Positions 5,220 to 12,070 of a stretch of DNA of 13,917 nt are shown here, in pieces. Made by a program: the position numbers and the translations under genes. The notes beneath the pieces are model-generated. The model worked only from the letters and a program-made list of their open reading frames with translations, was not told the DNA's origin and searched no databases. The DNA comes from an uncultured Verrucomicrobiota bacterium (GTDB taxonomy: Bacteria; Verrucomicrobiota; Verrucomicrobiia; Limisphaerales; SXTU01), in assembly GCA_903863315.1 (NCBI GenBank), contig CAIPBN010000255.1, forward strand, positions 1 through 13,917. The letters are read 5' to 3'. Positions within the stretch are counted from its first letter, which is position 1. Each line of letters begins with the position of its first letter.

Positions 5220-7559
5220 TTAACGACCCGCTTCGGCGAGCTTCAAGCGATGGCTGGCCTTCTCCGTGTTGCCGGCCCGGTCGCGGGCGGACGCGGTGAG
5301 CTCCTTCGCGGCGGTCAGGGTGACTTCCCAATCCGCCACGCCCGCCTGCTGCGTCACGATTTTCGCGCGCTGGCCGTTGACGATGACTTCTGTCACCTCG
5401 CCGTTGTCCTGTGTCACGCCGCGCACGAGCAGCTTGCCGTCGGCCTGCTTGCGGGCGGAGGTGATGACGGTCGCGGGCGGCAGGTCGTCCACGGGGGCGA
5501 GCAGTTGCGGGAAGGCAACCGGGGTGGACTTCGCGGCGCGCACGTCCTTGCCGGTGAACTTGTCCACACTGCCAAACTCCGCGCTGGCCGCCGCCGGGAA
5601 CTTGGTGCTGACCACCTTCGTCACGTCGCCCGTCGCCGGGTAGCCGTGGAAATAATAAGTCACCGCGTTCTCTAGCTTGTCGTTGCGCGGGCCGCCGCCG
5701 AGGTCCACGACCTTGCCCGCGCGCGACTCGCTGCCGGGCCAGCTCACGTTGCGGAAGTGGCCGGCGGTTCCGGGCTTGGGCGAGGTGCAGGCCAGCTGGA
5801 TGAGCGGGTCGCGGCCCGAGCGGCAGTTGATGAGCTGCACGTTCTCGTAAGTGAAATCGCCGTGCTGGATGCTTTCGTCGTCGTGCCCGCGGTTGATGGG
5901 CTCGGAGCCGACCTGCGTGAGGCTGATGTTGCGATAGACGTGCGCATCGTAGTCCGGATGGTAGATGCCATAGACGCCATTGCTCACCGTGAGGCCGTCG
6001 AGCAGGAAGTGCGACAGGTTCGGGCGCATCACGTAGTGCGTCTCCCACGCGCGCAGGTTCCGCGCGATGAACGGATGCGCGCGGTCGCCGCCCACCGAGC
6101 CGTTCACGTCGTCGCCGAAGTTGAAGCTGTAGAGGCCCTCGCTGTGCGACTCGTTGTCCTCGAAGCGGAGGAAGGGCAGCTTGCGCACGTCCACGCGCTC
6201 ACGCTCGCCGTTGGACTGGAGCGTGTTCAACTCGGGGTTGAAGTTGCTGCGCTTGGCGACCTCGAAGCGGTAGCCATACTCGTCGTTCTCGCAGGCGACG
6301 TTTCGGGTGAGCGTGTTGCGTCCGTTCGCCCACCAGAAGCCCGCGCCATCGTTCGGGTCGAAGGGTAAAACCTGCTTGGGCAGGCGCTTCCCGCGAAACG
6401 CCTGCACGGCGAGGTTGCGGTCGAGCAGGTTGTATTGCTCCGTCGCATCTTCGAGGAAGTAGCCGTGGCCGACGGACTGATAGCCCACGCAATCGCGCAC
6501 CACGAGGAAGTCCGTGCCGTGGATGGTGAGCCAGCGGTTGTGCGAATCCCAGATGCTCGCGCCCAGCACGCCGCTGCCGCGCATCGAGTCACGCACGAGG
6601 TGGAAGTGGATGGCGTATTTGCCCAGCACGCCTTCCTTGCCGAGATGGCGGAACTCCGCGTAGCTGATGCCGCCGGTGCTGTCGCGGTGGAACATCGTGT
6701 GCCCGCGCACGCCGTCGGGCTTGGCGGACTCGATGACAACGTTGCGCGACAAGTTCGCGACCTCGCTGCGGTAGTCGCCTTCACCGAGATGCGCGTAGTC
6801 CAGCGCGCGGTCGAGCGTGACTTGGTCGCCGGCCAGCGTGGTGATGCGGCGTTCCTCGGTCTGGACCTTGCGCGGACTTTTCGCAGACTGGCGGAAGGTG
6901 TTGCCGCTACCGTAGCTTTCCTTCGAGACGGTGACGATGACCGTGTCGCCCACGCGCCAACCGCTGACGGGCTCGGAGAGTTTCACGATGGAATCACCGG
7001 CCTTCGCCGACGCGCCGAGCTTGAGCCAAGTGCGGTTCATGGGGGCACCGTGCGTCTCCCAGCGACCGCCGCAGTTGATAATCGCGGGCAACGTTGCCTT
7101 GTTCATGCCCTCGAAGTGAACGAGGTGAATCAGCGCCGTGACGCCAGCGGGAATGGGCCGCTCCGCCGAGCCAATCTCCAGCACCGGCAGCGAGCCGGCT
7201 TGCGCGGCCGTCGGCGCATCCGCGTGGCAGTCGAAGCCGTCCTCCGTCGTCGTCTCGCCTGGCTCGATCTTGATGAGACCGACCTCCAGCCGCGTGGATT
7301 TCTCTCGGCTGAACGTGAGCGTGCCCGCGACGTGAATCATGCGGATGGCGTCCTTGCTATCCGCGTCATAAACCACCGTGTGTCCGGTGCGGACTTGGAC
7401 ACGGTCACCGGCCTTGGGCGTGCGGCGGTCCGCCCACGTGGCGGCATCGGACCATGCGCCGCTCTTGGTGGAACGGGCGTCGAAGGTGACGGGTGCGGGT
7501 TGGGCTTTCAGGCTGGTCACGGCAAGGAGCCAGCCGGCCAGCAACAGCAGGGTTTTCAT
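5220..7559 (-). CDS. Exported G8-domain, parallel beta-helix protein (CEMIP/TMEM2-like)
   Basis: A 779-residue secreted protein. A signal peptide covers about residues 1-20 (MKTLLLLAGW to LKAQ). A G8 domain at about 30-170 shows SGAWSDAATW, PKAGDRVQVRTGHTVVYD, HVAGTLTF and the closing GGRWETHG. A right-handed parallel beta-helix follows (about 265-610) with the signatures of the CEMIP/TMEM2/PKHD1L1 group: RSEVANLSRNVVI, YAIHFHLVRDS (315-325), NRWLTIHGT (341-349), VVRDCVGYQSVGHGYFLED (353-371) and FWWANGRNTLTRNV. An Ig-like domain closes the protein (about 690-773, DRAGNTEKASHRLKL). Some animal relatives are reported to bind or depolymerise hyaluronan; activity of bacterial forms is not established, so polysaccharide binding or cleavage is inference. 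The FAM3-like GG domain of the animal proteins is not apparent. The start overlaps the stop of the epimerase gene by 4 bases, implying coupled translation. Confidence 0.85.
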   Translation of the reverse strand: MKTLLLLAGWLLAVTSLKAQPAPVTFDARSTKSGAWSDAATWADRRTPKAGDRVQVRTGHTVVYDADSKDAIRMIHVAGTLTFSREKSTRLEVGLIKIEPGETTTEDGFDCHADAPTAAQAGSLPVLEIGSAERPIPAGVTALIHLVHFEGMNKATLPAIINCGGRWETHGAPMNRTWLKLGASAKAGDSIVKLSEPVSGWRVGDTVIVTVSKESYGSGNTFRQSAKSPRKVQTEERRITTLAGDQVTLDRALDYAHLGEGDYRSEVANLSRNVVIESAKPDGVRGHTMFHRDSTGGISYAEFRHLGKEGVLGKYAIHFHLVRDSMRGSGVLGASIWDSHNRWLTIHGTDFLVVRDCVGYQSVGHGYFLEDATEQYNLLDRNLAVQAFRGKRLPKQVLPFDPNDGAGFWWANGRNTLTRNVACENDEYGYRFEVAKRSNFNPELNTLQSNGERERVDVRKLPFLRFEDNESHSEGLYSFNFGDDVNGSVGGDRAHPFIARNLRAWETHYVMRPNLSHFLLDGLTVSNGVYGIYHPDYDAHVYRNISLTQVGSEPINRGHDDESIQHGDFTYENVQLINCRSGRDPLIQLACTSPKPGTAGHFRNVSWPGSESRAGKVVDLGGGPRNDKLENAVTYYFHGYPATGDVTKVVSTKFPAAASAEFGSVDKFTGKDVRAAKSTPVAFPQLLAPVDDLPPATVITSARKQADGKLLVRGVTQDNGEVTEVIVNGQRAKIVTQQAGVADWEVTLTAAKELTASARDRAGNTEKASHRLKLAEAGR

Positions 7560-8827
7560 GCCCAGAGCCGACTGGCAAACGGGGCAGGGGATTCAACCTG
7601 CCCGGGCTGGCCGACGGCCAGCCGTTGCCAGCCATACCACAGCATGCGGGGCAGGTGGAACGGGCCTTTGTAAATCGTCCCCTTCGCCCGCGAGGAAATG
7701 CGGCCGTCGCGGTGCAGGTAGCCGAACCACTCGCCGTGCTCGGGGTCCGGGAAATGTTTGAAACTCCAGTCGTGAACGAGTGCGTGCATCCCGGCAAAGC
7801 GCGGTTCGCCAGTGAGCTGCCAGGCGAGCAAGGTCGCAATAATCGCCTCGTTGTGCGGCCACCAGAACTTCATGTCGTGCCAGTATTCCTGGACCGGCTT
7901 GCCCAGCAGATCGGTGAAGTAGAGCAGGCCGCCGTGCTCCGCGTCCCAGCCGCGCGTCCACATCCAGTCGAGGATGGTGGTGCCGAGCTGGATCAGCCGC
8001 CGATCCCCGCGCAGGGCACCCTCGTGCATCATGAACCAGGCGCATTCCAGCGCGTGGCCGGGGTTCAAGGTGCGGCCGTCATGGTGGTCAATCACGCTGC
8101 CATCCGGCGCGACCGCTTCCAGCAGCGCGCGGTGGTCGGGCTTGAGGAAGTCGCGCTCAATCTCGGAGATGCTGTGGCCAATCCACTCCGTGCAGGTGCG
8201 TCCGCTGACGGACACGTCGCCGAGGTTCGCGCGCAGCTCCTGCGCCGTGGCGATGCCAATCATGTGCGGGCCGATGCCCTTCATCGGCCGGGTGGGCTCG
8301 AACTTCGCCGCCATCACGCCGGGGGTGAAGCTGTAGTGCAGATACGTGGCGAAGTTCTTCACCGCGTCCTCGGCGGCGCGGGCATCCCCCGAGGCGCGCG
8401 CATAGGCGGCGTTGGCGATGGCGGAGAAGCTTTCGCTGTAAACGTAGCGTCGCATCCGCAGCGGCCGGCCCTCGCGTGTGACGGTGAAGAACATTTTCCC
8501 GTCGGGCGCGTAACAGTGCCTGCGGATGAACTCGATGCAGGAGCGGGATGCGGCGAGACATTCGGCCCGTGTCGGCGACTTGCTATCGCCGTCGAGGGCT
8601 GGCGTGTTCGCCAGCGTCGCGAACATCCAGGCCGAGCGGCCTTGGAACCACACGCTTTTGTCCGTGTCCACCAGGCTGCCATCGCGGTCGAGGCAGGTGA
8701 GGATGCCGCCATGCTCGTGGTCCATGCCGTGGCGCAACCAGAAGGGGATCACGTCCTGCAGCAAGGTGTCGCGGTAGAGTGACCCGAGTGCGGCGCGGCT
8801 TGCAGTCTGGGTAAGATCGGTGGTCAT
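7556..8827 (-). CDS. AGE-family sugar 2-epimerase (N-acylglucosamine / cellobiose type)
   Basis: A 423-residue cytosolic (alpha/alpha)6-barrel epimerase of the N-acylglucosamine 2-epimerase family, which interconverts the C2 epimers of GlcNAc/ManNAc, cellobiose or related sugars. No signal peptide is present. Family motifs: HGGILTCLDRDG (39-50), WFQGRSAWMFATL (60-72, with R64), YVYSESF (128-134), NPGHALECAW (255-264, H258 and E261), HGGLLYFTD (298-306), DMKFWWPHNEAI (318-329) and KGPFHLPRM (387-395, H391). H258 and H391 fit the paired catalytic histidines of the family and R64 the conserved arginine. The sequence looks somewhat more like the renin-binding-protein/AGE branch than known cellobiose epimerases, but the substrate is not settled. 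No good ribosome binding site precedes the ATG at 8827. Its stop forms an ATGA overlap with the G8 gene, tying the two together. Confidence 0.9.
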   Translation of the reverse strand: MTTDLTQTASRAALGSLYRDTLLQDVIPFWLRHGMDHEHGGILTCLDRDGSLVDTDKSVWFQGRSAWMFATLANTPALDGDSKSPTRAECLAASRSCIEFIRRHCYAPDGKMFFTVTREGRPLRMRRYVYSESFSAIANAAYARASGDARAAEDAVKNFATYLHYSFTPGVMAAKFEPTRPMKGIGPHMIGIATAQELRANLGDVSVSGRTCTEWIGHSISEIERDFLKPDHRALLEAVAPDGSVIDHHDGRTLNPGHALECAWFMMHEGALRGDRRLIQLGTTILDWMWTRGWDAEHGGLLYFTDLLGKPVQEYWHDMKFWWPHNEAIIATLLAWQLTGEPRFAGMHALVHDWSFKHFPDPEHGEWFGYLHRDGRISSRAKGTIYKGPFHLPRMLWYGWQRLAVGQPGQVESPAPFASRLWA

Positions 8828-8903
8828 GGATTACGGAAATATGCGGATGGCAAGGAACGCGCCAGCGCCTTGTGGTTTGGTGGACGGTAACAGCAGTAGC
8901 GCC

Positions 8904-9323
8904 TCAAGCGGCCGGCTTCTTGACTTCCGCCTGGGTCTGCTCGTGTTTCTTGGCGGCCAGGACGTTTTCCATGCATTCCACGAGTGCCTTGAGGCTCACG
9001 GGTTTGGGCAGGAACAAGTAGCCGCCGGTGAACTTGCCATCCGCGGCCTCGTGCCGGGAGACGGTGGCCGTCAGAAACACGACCGGCACGTGCTTGAGGG
9101 CGTTGTCGGCCCGGATGCGACTGGCGATTTCGCCGCCGTCCGCCCCGGGCATGATCACGTCCAGGAGGATGAGGTCGGGCTTGAACTCATGTGCGCTGGC
9201 CAGCGCGTGCAAGGCGCGGTTTTCCTCGCGCACCACGTAGCGCTTGGTCTGCTCCAGATTGATGCGGACCATGCGCGTGAAGGTGGATTCGTCGTCGATG
9301 ATGAGGATCCGCTTTTGTTCCAT
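8904..9323 (-). CDS. Single-domain response regulator (receiver only)
   Basis: A 139-residue CheY-like receiver domain with no output domain. The acidic pocket is D10/D11 (ILIIDDE), the phospho-acceptor is D55 (LILLDVIMPGADG), the switch threonine is T85 (VVFLTAT) and the conserved lysine is K107 (FLPKPVS). After about residue 122 there is only a short charged tail (AAKKHEQTQAEVKKPAA). It starts 2 bases after the stop of the upstream sensor kinase gene. An AAAGGGG ribosome binding site (minus strand, 9330-9336) lies inside the end of that gene, so the two are almost certainly cotranscribed and are likely a cognate pair. With no DNA-binding domain it presumably acts by protein contact or passes phosphate along a relay. 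A gap of 76 bases separates it from the downstream epimerase gene. Confidence 0.95.
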   Translation of the reverse strand: MEQKRILIIDDESTFTRMVRINLEQTKRYVVREENRALHALASAHEFKPDLILLDVIMPGADGGEIASRIRADNALKHVPVVFLTATVSRHEAADGKFTGGYLFLPKPVSLKALVECMENVLAAKKHEQTQAEVKKPAA

Positions 9324-9325
9324 GT

Positions 9326-10972
9326 TCAGCCCCTTTCTGTTCTGAGGGTGATGGTGGCGCGAGCCCCCCGTTCGGGCAGGTTCTGGATGTGAATGCTGCC
9401 CGCATGCAGCTCGACGATCTTGCGGGTGACCGTGAGGCCGAGGCCGGTGCCTTTGCCGGTTTCCTTGGTGGTGAAGAACGGCTCGAAGACCCGGTCCAGC
9501 TTGTCCTCGGAGATGCCGGTCCCGGTGTCATCGACCTCCGTCACCAGCACGCGCTCGCCGGCGCGGAACTCGTGGGACTGGCGCGCGCCGGGGCTGGTCT
9601 TGGCCTCCGCGGGCGTGAGCTTCTTGATGTAGGTGCGGACGGTGAGGGTGCCGCCTTCGGGCATGGCGTGGGCGGCGTTGGTCAGCACGTTCACAAACAC
9701 CTGTTTGATCTTGTTGGCGTCCACCAGCACGGGGGGGAGGTTTTCACACAGCTCGGTGCGCACGGTGATGAGCGGGGCCTTGAGTTCGTGCCGCACGAGG
9801 TTGAGCGAACTGCGCAGCAGCATGTTGAGGTCCGCCGGCCGGAGTTCGACCTTGCCCGGTGTGGAGAAGTCCAGCAGCCCCATGATGATGCTGTCGGCCC
9901 GATGCAGCGCGTCCTGCATGTCCCTGATGATGGTCGCGGCGGGTTCGGTGCCGGCGTCCGGGCTGTTGCTGAAGAAGTCCACGCCCATGCGGATGACCGC
10001 CAGCGGGTTTTTCACCTCGTGGGCGATGCCGGCGGCCATCTGGCCGATGGTGTGCATCTTCTCCATCTCGATGACCTGGAGCTGGGCTTCCTTGATCTTG
10101 CCGTGGGAGCGCTGCAGATCCGCCAGCGTCCGCAGGAGATCCTCGCGGCTGCGGGCCAGATCCGCGTGGGCTTTCTTGAGCTTGTCCTCGCCGCGCACCC
10201 GGGCCGTGACATCCCAGAAGATGCCCTGCGTGCCGACCGTCCGGCCTTGGGAGTCAAACACGGGCGACTTGACCACCTGCACATATTCCTTTTCGCCGCC
10301 CGGCGGGGTGTGTTCCTCCGTGGTCTCGAAGAGCTTGCCCGAGGTGAGCACCTGCTGGTCGTCGGCTTGATATTTCTGGGCCAGCTCCGGCGGGAAGAAG
10401 TCGCCGTCCGAGCGGCCCACAACCTCGGCGAGCGTCTTGCCCAGTTGTGTGCAGAAGCGGCGATTGGCGAAGGTGAAGAGCCCTTGCAGGTCCTTCCGGT
10501 AGATGTATTGGGGAAGGTTTTCGACGAGCGATTGGTAAAAGGCCTCGGACTCGCGCAAGGCCCGCTCGGCACTCTTGCGCTCGATGGCGTAGCGCATCGC
10601 GCGATGGAGCAGCACCTCGTCCATCTGGCCTTTGACGAGATAGTCCTGCGCCCCCTCATGAACGGCGGCGGCGGCAATCTGCTCGTCGTCCAGTCCGCTC
10701 ATCACGAGGATGGGCAGCTCCGGATGCAGCGACTGGAACTGTCGCAACGTGTCCAGCCCGCGGCTGTCGGTGAGGAACAAATCCAGCAGCACTAGATCGA
10801 ATTGCGCCTGGTTGCAGGCGGCGATCCCCTCCGCCAGGGTCGAGACACGGGTCACAGCGCATCCTGTCCCGAGCAGTGTTTCCAGCAGGAGGGCGTCGGC
10901 CGAGCAGTCCTCAGTCAGCAGCACCCGGAGGCCGGGCGTGCTGGGCAGATACGGTTTGGGCGAGGGCATCAT
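9326..10972 (-). CDS. Hybrid sensor histidine kinase, REC-PAS-HisKA-HATPase
   Basis: A 548-residue cytosolic two-component kinase; no membrane segment is seen. An N-terminal receiver domain (about 15-130) has E21/D22, phospho-acceptor D64 (LVLLDLFLTDSRG), S92 (VMSG) and K114 (YLVKG). A PAS domain follows (about 143-258, SEAFYQSLVENLPQYIYRKD to GIFWDVTARV). A helical, probably coiled-coil linker (260-305) leads to HisKA with phosphorylated H318 in GIAHEVKNPLAVIRMG. The HATPase_c domain shows the N box (N432, VLTNAAHAMPEGG), G1 (DDTGTGIS, 481-488), the F box (EPFFTTKETG) and G2 (GKGTGLGL). The order puts the receiver in front of the PAS, so an upstream kinase may phosphorylate D64 to tune it. 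Two adjacent ATGs (10972 and 10969) are possible starts. No strong ribosome binding site is visible. The downstream receiver-only regulator is the likely partner. Confidence 0.95.
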   Translation of the reverse strand: MMPSPKPYLPSTPGLRVLLTEDCSADALLLETLLGTGCAVTRVSTLAEGIAACNQAQFDLVLLDLFLTDSRGLDTLRQFQSLHPELPILVMSGLDDEQIAAAAVHEGAQDYLVKGQMDEVLLHRAMRYAIERKSAERALRESEAFYQSLVENLPQYIYRKDLQGLFTFANRRFCTQLGKTLAEVVGRSDGDFFPPELAQKYQADDQQVLTSGKLFETTEEHTPPGGEKEYVQVVKSPVFDSQGRTVGTQGIFWDVTARVRGEDKLKKAHADLARSREDLLRTLADLQRSHGKIKEAQLQVIEMEKMHTIGQMAAGIAHEVKNPLAVIRMGVDFFSNSPDAGTEPAATIIRDMQDALHRADSIIMGLLDFSTPGKVELRPADLNMLLRSSLNLVRHELKAPLITVRTELCENLPPVLVDANKIKQVFVNVLTNAAHAMPEGGTLTVRTYIKKLTPAEAKTSPGARQSHEFRAGERVLVTEVDDTGTGISEDKLDRVFEPFFTTKETGKGTGLGLTVTRKIVELHAGSIHIQNLPERGARATITLRTERG

Positions 10973-11240
10973 CGGCGGGTGACAGTGAAGGGATGCTGGC
11001 TGTGTGCTTTGAACTCAATTGACCGCCCGTCCGCGCCATTCTTGAAAACCAGACACAGCTTCACAAAAGCTGGTCCAAGGTTCGTTAGTGATTGTGCTGT
11101 CAGCCTAAGCGCGCCACCCCTTGGCCTTCAATCGGAATCCGGCTTCTGGCGGTCCCGTTTCTCCATGAAACCCGGCGATTCCGGATGAAAGATTTTCAAG
11201 TGCTCCTGGCTAGGTCTGCGGTGGTAGGCGTGGCGGCCAG
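10973..11240. other. Intergenic region between batE-like and kinase genes
   Basis: The 268 bases between two minus-strand genes are the longest gap in the window. No supported gene is seen. A perfect 6-bp stem, CAGCTT (11056-11061) with AAGCTG (11067-11072) and a 5-base loop, lies in the middle. On the minus strand it is followed by TGTCTGGTTTTC rather than a clean T-run, so it is at best a weak terminator for batE. The kinase promoter should lie between this stem and 10973, but I could not place -35/-10 boxes with confidence. Confidence 0.4.
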
Positions 11241-11993
11241 TTAATCCCAGCGCAGGATGGCGTCGCGTTTGAGCCAGCCCGCTCGCTGCTGGCTGGCGCG
11301 CACCTGCAACCAGTCTCCCTTGGCATCCAGCACCTCCACCTCCGTGCCGTCGCGCAGGGAGAACACCACCTTGGACTCAGCCAGCGGACCAGGCCGGACG
11401 GGTGCCTCCGCCACCGCGACCACGGCTTGGGCAGCCAGACGTCGTTCCGCGTGGGCGGCGGCCAGCAAGGTGGTGAAGGCGAGCGCCACTCCGCCGCAGG
11501 TCTTGGTCAACCAGGCAAAGCTGGCCCGCTTGCCGGGCAGGCACTCTCCAACCGCCATCAGGAGAAACCAGAGGCCGAGCGCGCCGCCCGCCAGCCAGGT
11601 CCACTCGTCACTCGTCAGCGTGCGGAGAAGCTGCCGCCCCAGGCTTTCATCCATCGTCGCACCAAGGCTGCGCCGTGCGAATTGCAGGTTGCCGCGAATG
11701 TCCGGATCGCGCGGCGTGAGGCGGAGCGCCTGATGATAGTGGAAAATCGCCCTGCCCGGCTGGCCGCTCTTGAAGCGCGCATTGCCGAGATTGAAATGAA
11801 GTGCCGCCGTCGGCCCGTTCGTGAGCAGCTTTTCGTAGGCCGCTGCCGCGTCCGTGAACTTGCCCTGCTCGAAGAGCTTGTTGGCCGCTTCAAACTCGGC
11901 TGCAGCATCCGCACGGCCTGGCTGGGCCGTCGCCAGCAGGCACCAAAGCACGAAGCCAAGGATGGAGCCACGGATGCAGCGCAGATGAAGCAT
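11241..11993 (-). CDS. batE: BatE-like TPR and SH3 membrane protein
   Basis: A 250-residue protein with the layout of BatE. A signal peptide covers about residues 1-30 (CIRGSILGFVLWCLLATAQP). Tetratricopeptide repeats follow at about 31-100 (AAEFEAANKLFEQGKFTDAAAAYEKLL, ALHFNLGNARFKSGQPGRAIFHYHQAL). Two membrane helices lie at about 131-149 and 163-181, and a C-terminal bacterial SH3 domain at about 189-248 (DGTEVEVLDAKGDWLQVR, AGWLKRDAIL). Bat proteins form an envelope-associated complex named for Bacteroides aerotolerance; their mechanism is unsettled. I chose the ATG at 11993 because GGGAG lies 7 bases before it and a signal peptide begins there. A GTG at 12074 that overlaps the batD stop by 4 bases would add 27 polar residues. 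The gene lies directly after batD. The name rests on domain order and neighbour and is less certain than batD. Confidence 0.8.
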   Translation of the reverse strand: MLHLRCIRGSILGFVLWCLLATAQPGRADAAAEFEAANKLFEQGKFTDAAAAYEKLLTNGPTAALHFNLGNARFKSGQPGRAIFHYHQALRLTPRDPDIRGNLQFARRSLGATMDESLGRQLLRTLTSDEWTWLAGGALGLWFLLMAVGECLPGKRASFAWLTKTCGGVALAFTTLLAAAHAERRLAAQAVVAVAEAPVRPGPLAESKVVFSLRDGTEVEVLDAKGDWLQVRASQQRAGWLKRDAILRWD

Positions 11994-12055
11994 GGGGAAA
12001 CTCCCGCCCGCCTTCCGTAACGAACCACAGCGGTCGTCCATCGGTGTTCCATGGG
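11961..12055. repeat. Degenerate inverted repeat around the batE start
   Basis: On the plus strand 11961-11989 begins GATGGAGCCACGGATGCA. The minus-strand reading of about 12030-12055 contains CATGGAACACCGATGGAC. The two are imperfectly alike in opposite orientation and flank the batE ribosome binding site and start codon. The ATGGA-CACGGATG wording resembles dispersed intergenic repeats of environmental bacteria (recollection, not checked). The match is loose and could be chance. Confidence 0.3.
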
Positions 12056-12070
12056 TGGCCAGATAAACCT

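Noticed and set aside
6435..8782. Long plus-strand frames over the G8 and epimerase genes
   Set aside because: They are antisense shadows without motifs, while the minus-strand frames show clear family signatures.
9389..10795. 468-codon plus-strand open frame
   Set aside because: It lies antisense to the histidine kinase, which has every expected motif. Its composition (His/Val/Leu/Gly-rich) is that of a shadow frame.
11056..11072. Stem-loop as intrinsic terminator of batE
   Set aside because: The stem is perfect but only 6 bp and is not followed by a run of T on the transcribed strand. It is kept only as a note on the intergenic region.
11127..11166. Possible 12-codon minus-strand peptide (MEKRDRQKPDSD) in the batE-kinase gap
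   Set aside because: It is too short, has no convincing ribosome binding site and no known family; chance is the simpler explanation.
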